In this document: positions 18,382-28,056 of the stretch, in pieces
Layout of the letters: every line of letters begins with the position of its first letter
Position numbering within the stretch: the stretch's first letter is position 1
Assembly: GCA_947258655.1 (NCBI GenBank)
Contig: CAMYJD010000023.1
Coordinates: forward strand, 1-60,161
Direction: 5' to 3'
Length of the DNA stretch: 60,161 nucleotides
Origin: an uncultured Gammaproteobacteria bacterium
GTDB taxonomy: Bacteria > Pseudomonadota > Gammaproteobacteria > JAADHQ01
Program-made: the position numbers and the translations under genes
Notes under the pieces: generated by a model
Seen by the model: the letters and a program-made list of their open reading frames with translations, nothing else
Database searches by the model: none
Told to the model about the DNA's origin: nothing

Positions 18382-19563
18382 TCACAGGCCCCGCGCCAGG
18401 TCCTTGATGATATCCCTGACATCTTCCAGACCCACGGCAACACGTATCAGGCCATCGCTAATACCTGCCTGTTGTCGCTCTTCGTCGGTCAGCCTGCCAT
18501 GTGTAGTCGTCGCCGGGTGCGTGATTGTCGTTTTCGCATCGCCGAGGTTGGCTGTAATCGATAACATCTGCGTGGCATCGAGCAGACGCCAGGCCGCTTC
18601 CTTACCCCCACTAACCTCAAACGATACGATGCCACCGAAGGCGTGCATCTGACTGGCGGCCAGTTCATGTTGTGGATGTGACTCCAATCCCGGATACCAG
18701 ATGCGAGTGACATTATCCTGTTGTTGCAACCACTGTGCAATCTCCATGGCATTGTGACTATGACGCTGCATACGCAGGCCAAGTGTCTCCAGACCCTTCA
18801 GAAATACCCAGGCATTGAACGGGCTCATACTGGGGCCTGCAGTACGTAGAAAGCCATAAACATCGGTCCCGACCAATTGTTCTGACCCCACGACGGCTCC
18901 ACCTACACAGCGCCCCTGACCATCGATATACTTGGTAGCTGACTGGATGACGATATCTGCTCCCTGTTCCAGGGGTCGTTGCAGGACCGGCGTGCAAAAG
19001 CAGTTGTCCACCACCAACAGCGCTTCATGATCATGTGCAAGCGTGGCCAGCGCACGAATATCGGCGACTTCTGTCAGTGGATTAGATGGTGTCTCCAGAA
19101 AAAAAATACGTGTATTGGCCTGTACCGCATCAGACCAGGCCTGCATATCGGTCTGGTCGACATAACTGATCCCGATACCGAATTTTTCGAGAAAATTATT
19201 AAACAGAATAACCGTGCTGCCAAATATACTGCGTGACGAGACAATGTGGTCACCCTGACGCAGGATGCCGGCACAGGTTGCATAGATCGCTGCCATACCC
19301 GAGGCCATGGCGACACAACGTTCCCCCCCTTCAAGGGCTGCCAGGCGCTGCTCAAAGGTACGCACGGTGGGGTTGGTAAAGCGCGAATAGATATTGCCCG
19401 GGTCCTCGCCCGAGAAACGTGCCGCCGCAGCTGCCGCGCTATCAAACACATAACTGGAAGTCGGGAAGATGGGCTCGGCATGCTCACCTTCCATTGTGCG
19501 CTGCTGTCCCGCCCTTACCGCTATCGTGTCGGGATAATAGTCATTAATCGGGTCATCAGACAT
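18382..19563 (-). CDS. metZ: O-succinylhomoserine sulfhydrylase MetZ
   Basis: 393-aa PLP enzyme of the Cys/Met metabolism family, converting O-succinylhomoserine and sulfide to homocysteine in methionine synthesis. The Schiff-base lysine is Lys211 in SATKYIDGQGR, and the SRFTNPT and ASGMAAI motifs are in place. MetZ typically follows purF in pseudomonads and relatives, as here. AGGA lies just upstream of the ATG. The leader carries a SAM-II-like aptamer, an intrinsic terminator and its own promoter, so expression should fall when SAM is abundant. It is thus transcribed separately from purF. Confidence 0.95.
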   Translation of the reverse strand: MSDDPINDYYPDTIAVRAGQQRTMEGEHAEPIFPTSSYVFDSAAAAAARFSGEDPGNIYSRFTNPTVRTFEQRLAALEGGERCVAMASGMAAIYATCAGILRQGDHIVSSRSIFGSTVILFNNFLEKFGIGISYVDQTDMQAWSDAVQANTRIFFLETPSNPLTEVADIRALATLAHDHEALLVVDNCFCTPVLQRPLEQGADIVIQSATKYIDGQGRCVGGAVVGSEQLVGTDVYGFLRTAGPSMSPFNAWVFLKGLETLGLRMQRHSHNAMEIAQWLQQQDNVTRIWYPGLESHPQHELAASQMHAFGGIVSFEVSGGKEAAWRLLDATQMLSITANLGDAKTTITHPATTTHGRLTDEERQQAGISDGLIRVAVGLEDVRDIIKDLARGL

Positions 19564-19604
19564 TCCTGCGTTCCTCTGTATCAGTGTCTCTTTCAGGCGG
19601 GTAT

Positions 19605-19637
19605 AAAAAAACCCGCATTAGCTGTGCTAAAGCAGGT
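19605..19637 (-). terminator. Riboswitch-controlled terminator before metZ
   Basis: On the minus strand ACCTGC (19637-19632) pairs with GCGGGT (19616-19611), continued by TTAGC/GCTAA around an ACA loop with one U-U mismatch, and is followed by seven T residues (19611-19605). Its 5' arm overlaps GCTTTAGC (19633-19626), which can pair instead with GCTAAAGC of the aptamer (19652-19645). Confidence 0.85.
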
Positions 19638-19640
19638 CGG

Positions 19641-19699
19641 CCACGCTTTAGCTGTATTTATATAGCGCCCGCAAGCTGATGCTCAAATCGGCGCTCGGG
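19641..19699 (-). ncRNA. SAM-II (metA-type) riboswitch aptamer upstream of metZ
   Basis: The minus strand carries the conserved SAM-II elements in order: 5' stem strand GCGCCGATTTGAGC, a loop, CTTGC, the 3' stem strand GGCGC, an A/U-rich linker TATATAAATACA, and the pseudoknot strand GCTAAAGC. This matches the known metX/metA aptamer core (GAUUU, UUGC, AUAAAU, GCUAAA). The terminal pseudoknot pair GC/GC replaces the usual CC/GG and keeps complementarity. It sits in the metZ leader with a competing terminator, as expected for a SAM-sensing off switch. A covariance search would confirm the family. Confidence 0.85.
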
Positions 19700-19702
19700 A
19701 AA

Positions 19703-19731
19703 AGCTTAGGAAAAGTCTGCGGTCTTGTCAA
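19703..19731 (-). promoter_or_regulatory. metZ: metZ promoter
   Basis: On the minus strand a perfect -35 TTGACA (19731-19726) and a weaker -10 TAAGCT (19708-19703) are 17 nt apart. The predicted start (about 19696) coincides with the first base of the aptamer stem, so the leader transcript begins with the riboswitch. Confidence 0.65.
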
Positions 19732-19753
19732 CTGAAAATGGGGCGCGGCGAGG

Positions 19754-21292
19754 TCATCGAGCATTATGCATATCGATCAGCGCAGGCTCTTCGTTATGGT
19801 GCGAATCATCAACAGCATCATTACTACCAGGATTCTTGGCGCTGTCATTGCGCAGCTCCTCCAGTTGATCCAGGTAATCCTGGGTAACATCACCGGTTAT
19901 ATACTCTTTATTGAAGACCGAAGCATCGAAACGTGTTATACGTGGATTACCCCGGCGCACGGACTCTTCCAGGGCATCCAGATCCTGAAAAATCAGCCAG
20001 TCCGAACCGATCAGCTCGTTGACTTCCTCGACACTGCGACCATGTGCCACCAGCTCGGTGGCCGATGGCATATCAATGCCGTAGACATTCGGATACTGCA
20101 CCATCGGTGATGCCGAGGCGAAATAGACCTTGCTTGCACCGGCCTCGCGTGCCATCTGAACAATCTGCTGCGAGGTCGTTCCCCTGACAATGGAGTCATC
20201 TACCAGCAATACATTCTTGCCTTTGAACTCCAGCTCGATGGCATTGAGCTTCTGACGCACCGATTTTTTCCGTTGTTTCTGACCTGGCATGATAAAGGTC
20301 CGGCCGATATATCTGTTTTTAATAAAGCCCTCGCGATACTTGACCCCCAGCGAGTTGGCCAGCTGCAATGCGGATGTACGACTGGTATCCGGAATGGGGA
20401 TGACAACATCGATATCATGATCCGGGAATTCACGCATAATCTTGTCGGCCAGCATCTCCCCCATGCGTAAGCGCGCCTTGTATACGGATATATCATCGAT
20501 AATCGAGTCAGGCCTGGCCAGATAGACATATTCGAACAGGCACGGTGAGTGTGTCGGCTTTTCTGCACACTGACGGGTAAACAATTCGCCGCTCTTACTG
20601 ATAAATACCGCCTCGCCAGGCTCGATATCCCTGATCAGCTCAAAGCCCAGTGTATCCAGCGCCACGCTTTCCGAGGCAATCATGTATTCGACACCCGTTG
20701 ATGTTTCGCGCTTGCCAAATACTACCGGGCGAATACCATTAGGATCACGAAAGCCGACGATACCATGCCCGGTAATCATCGCGACGACGGCATAACCACC
20801 TAAACAACGACGGTGAACTGACGATATTGCGTTAAAAATATCATTTTCATCGATGGGATGTTTGCCCTGATCCAATTCATGGGCAAAGATGTTGACCAGT
20901 ATCTCCGAGTCTGACTCGGTATTGATATGACGCAGGTCTTCGCGGAACAGGTTTTCCTTCAGGGATTCTGCATTCGTCAGGTTGCCATTATGGGCCAGTG
21001 AAATACCGTATGGTGAATTGACATAGAAAGGCTGAGCCTCGGCAGAACTGGAGCAACCGGCAGTAGGATAGCGCACATGACCAATGCCCATTGTACCAGT
21101 GAGCTTGAGCATATGGCGGGTATGAAAAACGTCTCTGACCAGACCATTGTCCTTGCGCAGGTGGAGGCGGTTATTTTCGTCACAGGTCATGATGCCTGCA
21201 GCATCCTGGCCTCTATGCTGCAATACGGTTAACGCATCATAGATATTCTGGTTAACGGGCTTTTGAGAGACAATGCCGACAATCCCACACAT
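19754..21292 (-). CDS. purF: Amidophosphoribosyltransferase PurF
   Basis: 512-aa enzyme of the first committed step of purine synthesis (PRPP plus glutamine to phosphoribosylamine). The N-terminal Ntn glutaminase nucleophile Cys2 is exposed after Met removal (MCGIVGIV). The C-terminal phosphoribosyltransferase domain shows the PRPP loop [14 protein letters not shown] near 363-376. It lies downstream of cvpA on the same strand, as in E. coli and Pseudomonas, with a gap of about 60 nt. Confidence 0.97.
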   Translation of the reverse strand: MCGIVGIVSQKPVNQNIYDALTVLQHRGQDAAGIMTCDENNRLHLRKDNGLVRDVFHTRHMLKLTGTMGIGHVRYPTAGCSSSAEAQPFYVNSPYGISLAHNGNLTNAESLKENLFREDLRHINTESDSEILVNIFAHELDQGKHPIDENDIFNAISSVHRRCLGGYAVVAMITGHGIVGFRDPNGIRPVVFGKRETSTGVEYMIASESVALDTLGFELIRDIEPGEAVFISKSGELFTRQCAEKPTHSPCLFEYVYLARPDSIIDDISVYKARLRMGEMLADKIMREFPDHDIDVVIPIPDTSRTSALQLANSLGVKYREGFIKNRYIGRTFIMPGQKQRKKSVRQKLNAIELEFKGKNVLLVDDSIVRGTTSQQIVQMAREAGASKVYFASASPMVQYPNVYGIDMPSATELVAHGRSVEEVNELIGSDWLIFQDLDALEESVRRGNPRITRFDASVFNKEYITGDVTQDYLDQLEELRNDSAKNPGSNDAVDDSHHNEEPALIDMHNAR

Positions 21293-21354
21293 AGCTGCAC
21301 CTTAAAATTACTGAGTGATAAATCCGAGCCTGCCGGTATCCTTACTGACAATAC

Positions 21355-21852
21355 TTAGTTGAAAACAAAGTTCCTGGCCATATCCGCAGGTAGAAAATCG
21401 CGCATCCAGATCGCCATTTCCTGAAAATGCCCTAACAACAGGGATTCCTGCCACCAAACTTCCTGTGAAAGCTGCGGGATCCCTGCCAGCAGAACCAGTA
21501 CAGCGACGACGACAATGCCACGACCAATCCCGAAAATGACGCCCAGCATCCGGTCTGTTCCACCCATGCCGGTCTTGCGCACCAGTTGCCCTATCAGATA
21601 ATTAACCATAGCCCCGACGATCAGCGTGATCAGAAACAATAGCGCAAATGCCACCACCAGACGCACGTTGGCCGAATCGATAGTACCACGAAGCATAGGT
21701 TCAAGCTTGTCTGAAAAACCAATCGCTACCCAGAAGGCCATTACCCAGGCTGCCAGAGAAACCGCTTCACGCACAAAACCACGGAAAAGGCTTATGACGG
21801 CAGACAGGGATATAATAACGAGAATTGCGACATCAACCCAGTTCATATTCAC
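21355..21852 (-). CDS. cvpA: CvpA family membrane protein
   Basis: 165-aa inner-membrane protein with four predicted helices (about 6-22, 28-46, 64-86, 104-123). The N-terminal MNWVDVAILVIISLSAVISLFRGFVREAVSL segment is the CvpA family signature; family members are linked to colicin V production and envelope stress. The order cvpA-purF is the ancestral gammaproteobacterial one. ATG 21852 is used; ATG 21846 (MNWVD) is an alternative. Confidence 0.9.
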   Translation of the reverse strand: MNMNWVDVAILVIISLSAVISLFRGFVREAVSLAAWVMAFWVAIGFSDKLEPMLRGTIDSANVRLVVAFALLFLITLIVGAMVNYLIGQLVRKTGMGGTDRMLGVIFGIGRGIVVVAVLVLLAGIPQLSQEVWWQESLLLGHFQEMAIWMRDFLPADMARNFVFN

Positions 21853-22036
21853 TACAACCCTTAAAACTTACAAAACAAATCCACTGCATGGCTATTCTAG
21901 CAGACCCGCCACGTTACTGAAATTAAAACCGATAGCACTGATAACTGGCATGCTCACACAGCAATACTCTGTATGAATAAACACTACTTAATAATAAAAG
22001 ATATAAATCATATAGATACAAAATCAACAGCGCTTA

Positions 22037-22765
22037 TCAGGGATGCCGGGTCACATAACCCTTGAAGCCTAGCTGCTTTAATTTCAGCGCCAATGCCCCG
22101 GCCTGCTCCTTTTCAGGCAAAGGCCCGACTCTGACACGATACAGACTCTGGCCACTGCGTCCCTTTATTTTCTCGACAAAGGCCTTGTACTTCTTCTTTA
22201 ACAGTTGATCCCGTAATCTGAAGGCCTTTTTCGAATCTGTGAAACTACCGACCTGTACCACCCATACGGCAGATGGCTGTTTTTTCTTGCTCGCGCTGAC
22301 CACCGGAGCTTGTGGTTTTTTGACAACCGCTGGAGCGGTCTCTGCCTGCCTGGTTTCAGCCTTTTTCACTGCCGGCTTTTTAGCGGCGAGCGGCTTGCTG
22401 GCTTCTGGTTTGCGGCTGGTCGGCGCAGGACTTTGCGCCTTCTTTTTCACAGCATCCTTGATTGCAACGCGTGTATCCGCAGCGATGGCCTGCTCAGATG
22501 GAGAGGGATCGCTCTGTGCCGGCGGCAGGGTCAGCACAATTTGCCCATTGTGTTCAGTAGATGGCAGCGCAATATCCTGTTGTTCCACGAAACCCGGCCT
22601 GGCCTGTAGCCCTGGCCTGGGCGCATCCGGAATTTTCCTCAACTGACGCTCGCCAGCACGATCCAGCACGATCGGAATCAAAATAATCCCCAACGCAATA
22701 ATAACTGCCGCACCGACCAATCTTTGTTTTAATGCCTGTTCCACCTGCACCTCTTCGTGCTTCAA
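22037..22765 (-). CDS. dedD: SPOR domain protein, DedD-like
   Basis: 242 aa. A cytoplasmic N terminus and one transmembrane helix (LVGAAVIIALGIILIPIVL, about 16-34) are followed by a long Ala/Lys/Pro-rich periplasmic linker (about 80-160) and a C-terminal SPOR domain (VWVVQVGSFTDSKKAFRLRDQLL to the end). SPOR domains bind denuded peptidoglycan strands at the division septum. DedD-like proteins between folC and cvpA are standard in Gammaproteobacteria. The symbol is given by position and architecture. Confidence 0.88.
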   Translation of the reverse strand: MKHEEVQVEQALKQRLVGAAVIIALGIILIPIVLDRAGERQLRKIPDAPRPGLQARPGFVEQQDIALPSTEHNGQIVLTLPPAQSDPSPSEQAIAADTRVAIKDAVKKKAQSPAPTSRKPEASKPLAAKKPAVKKAETRQAETAPAVVKKPQAPVVSASKKKQPSAVWVVQVGSFTDSKKAFRLRDQLLKKKYKAFVEKIKGRSGQSLYRVRVGPLPEKEQAGALALKLKQLGFKGYVTRHP

Positions 22766-22827
22766 GATTGGTATTCTACATGATTAAGCGAGCGACAACC
22801 AAGAACACATGCAAACCTGGCGCGGAT

Positions 22828-24102
22828 TTATTTTCCGGAGTGTGATATGCGCCGCAACACATCTGCGACGGTGTAGAAAGAACCGCACACGAGGATACAA
22901 TCACCGTCACGGGCAGCCGCCCGCGCATGATCAAAAGCCTGAATTGGATCCTGATTTAGCTGATAATTTGTCACCCCCACGGCCTCCAGCTGGCGCGCCA
23001 GATGATCGACATCCTGACCCCGGCCGACGCTGATTCCACACAATTGCCATTGATACACGATAGGATCGAGCATGCTTGCGACCGCTCCGACGTCCTTGTC
23101 TTGCAGCATGCCGAGAACGGCATAAATACGCCCCCGGCATGCATAGGCACGCAGGTTGTCAAGCAACACCTCGGTAGCCTGGACATTGTGGGCGACGTCA
23201 AGGATGACCGCGACACTGCCTGCGATCACCTGGAAGCGACCAGGCAGGCTGACATCCACCAGACCCTGGCGGAGATGGTCCTGACTCACCGGTAAATCCC
23301 GTGCCAATGACTCCACAACCATAATCACTGCAGCAGCATTTTGCACCTGTTTGTCCCCACGCAAGGCGGGCATCGGCAGACCATAACGGGCACGTTCGTC
23401 AGGACCGAACCAGGACCACGAGCCCTGAGCCATTTTCATGCTGAATGCCTGTCCATATACAAACGTCGGCACCCCGCTCGCATGCGCATGCGCCAGGACG
23501 CTGGCCGGTGGATCGGATTCGGCGCATATCGCTGGCCTGTGCGGACGAAATATACCGGCCTTTTCCAGGCCAATCGTGTCACGGTCATGACCCAGCCAGT
23601 CCTGATGATCGAGGCCGACCGAGGTCAACAAGGCAACGTCTGCATCGATGATATTGACCGCATCCAGGCGCCCGCCCAGGCCGACCTCAAGGATGACCAC
23701 ATCGAGACCAGCGCGGGCAAACAGGTATAAGGCCGCGAGGGTACCAAATTCAAAATACGTCAGTGAGGTCTGTGCGCGCGCCTGGTCGACCGCCGCAAAT
23801 GCCTGACACAACTGTTCATCCCCGGCCTCTTCGCCGTCAATGCGGATACGCTCATTGTAACGGAGTAGATGCGGAGAAGAGTAACAACCCACGCGATAAC
23901 TGGCGTGCCTGTAGATGGATTCAAGCATGGCACTACAGGAGCCCTTGCCATTGGTTCCGGCCACGGTAATGACAGTTGCTTGCAATGCTTGTGGGCAAAG
24001 GCGTTGCCAGACCTGCCTGACACGTTCAAGGCCCATATCAATTTCGGTAGGATGCAGGGTCTCCTGCCAACTGAGCCAGTCATTTAGGTTGTGGAAACGC
24101 AT
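22828..24102 (-). CDS. folC: Bifunctional folylpolyglutamate/dihydrofolate synthase
   Basis: 424-aa Mur-ligase-like enzyme that adds glutamate to dihydropteroate and to reduced folates. The ATP-binding P-loop VAGTNGKGS lies near residue 48, with a downstream conserved EVGLGGRLDAVN (about 140) and DVAHN in the C-terminal domain. Length and start (MRFHNLNDWL) are normal. It sits between accD and the SPOR protein gene on the same strand. Confidence 0.95.
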   Translation of the reverse strand: MRFHNLNDWLSWQETLHPTEIDMGLERVRQVWQRLCPQALQATVITVAGTNGKGSCSAMLESIYRHASYRVGCYSSPHLLRYNERIRIDGEEAGDEQLCQAFAAVDQARAQTSLTYFEFGTLAALYLFARAGLDVVILEVGLGGRLDAVNIIDADVALLTSVGLDHQDWLGHDRDTIGLEKAGIFRPHRPAICAESDPPASVLAHAHASGVPTFVYGQAFSMKMAQGSWSWFGPDERARYGLPMPALRGDKQVQNAAAVIMVVESLARDLPVSQDHLRQGLVDVSLPGRFQVIAGSVAVILDVAHNVQATEVLLDNLRAYACRGRIYAVLGMLQDKDVGAVASMLDPIVYQWQLCGISVGRGQDVDHLARQLEAVGVTNYQLNQDPIQAFDHARAAARDGDCILVCGSFYTVADVLRRISHSGK

Positions 24103-24218
24103 GGAGTAATATTATGACATGACCAGCAACAGAACTGTGCTGGTGCCGGCACAATCCATCTGGCATGTGACGACACAGCTTGGACAGAAGCGCATCAGCC
24201 TGACCCTTTAAAAGTGGG

Positions 24219-25082
24219 TCATGCAGGCTGTTTTTGCAGAATCGACAATATATTTGCCAGCTTGTCGCGTATATCGTTACGACTGATGATCATATCGATG
24301 GCACCATGCTCAAGCAGGAATTCACTACGTTGAAATCCCTCTGGCAGGGTTTCACGCACCGTCTGTTCGATTACACGTGGGCCGGCAAAACCGATCAGCG
24401 CATTGGGTTCAGCGGCATTGACATCACCGAGCATGGCCAGACTGGCCGACACACCACCCATGGTCGGATCGGTCATTACTGAAATAAACGGAATTCCCTG
24501 TTCGGACATGCGCGCGAGAACTGCGCTCGTTTTCGACATCTGCATCAGTGAAATCAATGCCTCCTGCATGCGCGCTCCACCACTGGCAGTAAAACACACC
24601 AGCGGTATTTTTTCCGCCAGACAAATATTTGCAGCGCGGACAAAACGCTCGCCCACGACCGAGCCCATGGATCCTCCCATGTAGCCGAATTCAAACGCAG
24701 CCGCCATCAGCGGGCGTAATTTTAGACTGCCTTTGATAACCACCAATGCATCTTTTTCACCGGTCTTTTTCTGTGCCTGACTGATGCGATCCTTGTATTT
24801 CTTGCTGTCGCGGAACTTTAGTACATCCACCGGTTCTACTTCGGCACCAATTTCCTCGCGACCTTCGGTATCGAGGAAAATATCCAGACGCCGACGCGCA
24901 CCGATACGCATATGGTGTTCACACTTCGGACAAACATCCAGATTACGTTCCAGTTCGGCGCGGTAGAGGATGGCATCGCACATCTCACACTTGGTCCACA
25001 GCCCTTCGGGCACCGTGCGTTTTTCTGCTCCACTCCCCTCCCTACTGATCCGGGAGGGCATAATCTTCGTAAACCAGCTCAT
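24219..25082 (-). CDS. accD: Acetyl-CoA carboxylase carboxyltransferase subunit beta
   Basis: 287 aa. An N-terminal zinc finger (CEMC near 32 and CPKC near 51) precedes the carboxyltransferase crotonase-like domain ([35 protein letters not shown]). With AccA it transfers the carboxyl group from biotin to acetyl-CoA in fatty acid synthesis. Placement between the trp genes and folC is typical for Gammaproteobacteria. Confidence 0.96.
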   Translation of the reverse strand: MSWFTKIMPSRISREGSGAEKRTVPEGLWTKCEMCDAILYRAELERNLDVCPKCEHHMRIGARRRLDIFLDTEGREEIGAEVEPVDVLKFRDSKKYKDRISQAQKKTGEKDALVVIKGSLKLRPLMAAAFEFGYMGGSMGSVVGERFVRAANICLAEKIPLVCFTASGGARMQEALISLMQMSKTSAVLARMSEQGIPFISVMTDPTMGGVSASLAMLGDVNAAEPNALIGFAGPRVIEQTVRETLPEGFQRSEFLLEHGAIDMIISRNDIRDKLANILSILQKQPA

Positions 25083-25142
25083 ATGTTGTCCACTTTAAAA
25101 TTTATTCGTTCAAGATTGCAATTAATACCCAATCACTGCCGT

Positions 25143-25946
25143 TCAGCTATCCATTGCCTGGCGCATGGAGCGCAACAGGCTTGTCACTTCTGCACTGATA
25201 GCAGTCTGATCGGTGATGTTTGCCGCTATCCTTTTGATAATAGCACTGCCGACCACCACTGCATCGGCGCTTTGACTGACCTGCGCTGCGCGCTCCGCAT
25301 CGCTGATACCAAAACCGACGCCGAGAGGCAAATCGGTATAAGTGCGGATCTCCTTGAGCTTGTCCTCAACCGCTTGCACCTGCAGATTGGCCGCTCCAGT
25401 GACACCCTTCAGGGATACATAATAGACAAATCCGCTGGCATTTGCGCAGATCGACTGGATTCTTGCGCTGGTGCTGGTCGGTGCGATCAGATAAATCGGG
25501 TCCAGCCCATGTTGATGCAGCATCTCGATCAGATCATGTGACTCTTCCGGGGGAATATCGACGGTCAGCACGCCGTCCACACCGGCCTCGGCCGCAGCAG
25601 CTGCAAATGGCGCATAACCCATGACCTCAAGCGGATTCAGGTAACCCATCAGCACAACCGGTGTAGTGCTGTCCTGCTGGCGGAAATTGCGCACCATATC
25701 GATAACCGTACGTAGACCAATATGGTGCTCCAGTGCACGTTCACTTGCTGCCTGAATGACCGGCCCATCTGCCATTGGGTCGGAGAATGGCACCCCCAGC
25801 TCGATCAGATCAGCGCCAGCCTCGACCATCGCATGCATCAACGCTACTGTCACACCAGGCTCGGGATCACCTGCCATGATATACGGGATCAGGGCCGTGC
25901 GATTGCGTTGCTTTAAGCTGTCAAAACAGGCCTTGATACGACTCAT
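25143..25946 (-). CDS. trpA: Tryptophan synthase alpha subunit
   Basis: 267-aa TIM-barrel lyase that splits indole-3-glycerol phosphate and channels indole to TrpB. The catalytic Glu and Asp are visible in [14 protein letters not shown] (about 49-62); [10 protein letters not shown] near 212 forms the phosphate site. The start overlaps the trpB stop (ATGA, 4 nt), giving translational coupling. Confidence 0.96.
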   Translation of the reverse strand: MSRIKACFDSLKQRNRTALIPYIMAGDPEPGVTVALMHAMVEAGADLIELGVPFSDPMADGPVIQAASERALEHHIGLRTVIDMVRNFRQQDSTTPVVLMGYLNPLEVMGYAPFAAAAAEAGVDGVLTVDIPPEESHDLIEMLHQHGLDPIYLIAPTSTSARIQSICANASGFVYYVSLKGVTGAANLQVQAVEDKLKEIRTYTDLPLGVGFGISDAERAAQVSQSADAVVVGSAIIKRIAANITDQTAISAEVTSLLRSMRQAMDS

Positions 25947-27175
25947 ACGCTAATACCCTCAAGTGCCGCAACGGTATGGATATCCTTGTCACCACGCCCG
26001 GACATATTAACAACAATGACCTGATCTTTTGCCATCGTCGGCGCCAGTTTGGCGACATAGGCCAGGGCATGGCTTGATTCGAGTGCTGGCATAATGCCCT
26101 CACTCCTGGTTACATCATGAAATGCCGTGAGGGCCTCTTCATCGCTAACCGCGACATATTGTGCACGACCGATATCCTTCAACCAGCTATGCTCCGGGCC
26201 GACGCCGGGATAATCGAGGCCGGCAGATATAGAATGGGTTTCGATAATCTGACCATCGCCATCTTCCATCAGATAGGTACGATTTCCATGCAAAACACCC
26301 GGTTTCCCGGCGCACAACGGAGCGGCATGGTGACCGCTTTCAAGCCCGTCGCCGGCTGCCTCTACGCCATAGATGGCCACATCGCTGTCCTGCAGGAATG
26401 GATGAAACAGGCCGATGGCATTGGAACCGCCGCCGACGCAGGCCACCAGCGCATCTGGCAGGCGGCCTTCCATTGACATGACCTGTTCACGTGTTTCACG
26501 GCCGATAATGGCCTGAAAATCACGCACCATGGCCGGATAGGGATGTGGTCCGGCGACCGTACCGATGATATAGAAGGTATCATCGACATTGGTGACCCAA
26601 TCACGCATGGCCTCGTTCAATGCGTCCTTTAACGTCTTCGAGCCCGATTCCACCGGCACCACCTCGGCACCCAGCAGGCGCATACGATAGACATTGATCG
26701 CCTGGCGTTTAATATCCTCCGCACCCATATAGACAACACATTCCATGTTCAGGCGTGCAGCTACCGTCGCTGTGGCGACACCGTGCTGCCCTGCACCGGT
26801 TTCGGCGATAACCCTTTTCTTGCCCATGCGGTTTGCCAGCAATGCCTGCCCGACGGTATTGTTAATCTTATGAGCGCCGGTATGATTGAGATCCTCACGC
26901 TTGAAATAGACGCGCGCACCACCCAATTTTTCACTCCAGCTTTTGGCAAAATACAATGGCGATGGTCGACCGACAAAATGCTTCAGGTCGTAGTCCAGTT
27001 CGGCAAGAAACTCGCTATCGTCCTTGTACTTTTCATAGGCCTGACGTAGCTCCAGCAATGGCGCCATCAGGGTTTCGGCAACAAACATTCCACCATAAAT
27101 ACCGAAATGCCCCTGTGCATCGGGCATATCACTAAAGTTTTCCGCCCTGTCGGCGGATTCACTTACTTTTGACAC
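25943..27175 (-). CDS. trpB: Tryptophan synthase beta subunit
   Basis: 410-aa PLP enzyme joining indole and serine to tryptophan. The Schiff-base lysine lies in [10 protein letters not shown] near residue 100, and the phosphate-binding loop is [10 protein letters not shown]. Its start lies 17 nt inside trpF, so trpF, trpB and trpA are overlapping reading frames in one transcript. The other trp genes are not in the window. Confidence 0.97.
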   Translation of the reverse strand: MSKVSESADRAENFSDMPDAQGHFGIYGGMFVAETLMAPLLELRQAYEKYKDDSEFLAELDYDLKHFVGRPSPLYFAKSWSEKLGGARVYFKREDLNHTGAHKINNTVGQALLANRMGKKRVIAETGAGQHGVATATVAARLNMECVVYMGAEDIKRQAINVYRMRLLGAEVVPVESGSKTLKDALNEAMRDWVTNVDDTFYIIGTVAGPHPYPAMVRDFQAIIGRETREQVMSMEGRLPDALVACVGGGSNAIGLFHPFLQDSDVAIYGVEAAGDGLESGHHAAPLCAGKPGVLHGNRTYLMEDGDGQIIETHSISAGLDYPGVGPEHSWLKDIGRAQYVAVSDEEALTAFHDVTRSEGIMPALESSHALAYVAKLAPTMAKDQVIVVNMSGRGDKDIHTVAALEGISV

Positions 27176-27785
27176 TGTCTACTCCTCGCATAAAGGACTC
27201 GATTTTACTTTCGTCTTTAACACCCTTGTCGCGCTCGACACCACTACTGACATCCACTGCATAAGGCCGTACGCTCCGGATTGCATCTGCAATATTGGCA
27301 GCATCCAGGCCACCGGCCAGAATCACCGCTTTGTCCAGATCGGACGGTATACGTTCCCAGTCAAATACTTCGCCGGTCCCCCCCGGTATCCCGGGACGAT
27401 AACTGTCCACCAGCAATGCCGCTGCCTGCGCGTAGTGTTCCTGCATGGCATGCAGATCGACGTCATCACGCATACTGATGGCCTTGATAAAGCGTTTTCC
27501 ATAGCGGCCGCATTCCTGCGCCGATTCGTCTCCATGGAACTGGATCATGTCAACATTGACATGTTGCAGAACTGTATCGATATATGCGGATTCAGCATTG
27601 ACAAACAGGGCCACCGTACTGACAAAGGCCGGCACAGCCGCAACGATCTCGTGGGCCTGCTCTATGGATACACAACGTGGACTGTTCTGATAAAAAACCA
27701 ACCCCAGGGCATCCGCACCACATTCAACCACAACAGTAGCATCCGCCACCGATGTAATCCCGCAAATTTTAACACGCGTACGCAA
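27159..27785 (-). CDS. trpF: Phosphoribosylanthranilate isomerase
   Basis: 208-aa TIM barrel of tryptophan synthesis. The catalytic cysteine is in KICGIT (residues 7-12) and the catalytic aspartate near 125; DVSSGVE near 175 is the phosphate-binding end. The start is a TTG at 27785 with GAGG about 8 nt upstream; there is no ATG at a suitable place. In most relatives truA lies directly upstream, whereas here about 3.4 kb separates them. Confidence 0.93.
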   Translation of the reverse strand: MRTRVKICGITSVADATVVVECGADALGLVFYQNSPRCVSIEQAHEIVAAVPAFVSTVALFVNAESAYIDTVLQHVNVDMIQFHGDESAQECGRYGKRFIKAISMRDDVDLHAMQEHYAQAAALLVDSYRPGIPGGTGEVFDWERIPSDLDKAVILAGGLDAANIADAIRSVRPYAVDVSSGVERDKGVKDESKIESFMRGVDSVKSK

Positions 27786-28056
27786 TTACTGACCTCTTTT
27801 TTCCGGCATTTTATGTCATTCTGTCATTACGTCTACCCGAACCAACAATAGCCGGCCTGATACGGACTTCTGACCAGGACTACTTCGCCCAGTAATGATG
27901 TCCAAAGTGAACAGAAAATTTTACTATAAATCAATCAATTCTGCCCATTTCGCATTTTAGCGCAGTTAGCCTTACAGGCAAAGGCGATAACATGGCGGGC
28001 CGTAAACGGGGATATGCACAGGACAGATACGCCAGGCGTCAAGATTTGGCCTGAAA

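Noticed and set aside
19596-19617. GCGGGT-N8-ACCCGC hairpin as a simple terminator of purF
   Set aside because: With the T-run inside the loop it cannot terminate; the T-run instead follows the hairpin at 19611-19637, which belongs to the metZ riboswitch.
24170-24225. GACCC/GGGTC hairpin after accD as a terminator
   Set aside because: The stem is short and no T-run follows; folC probably continues on the same transcript.
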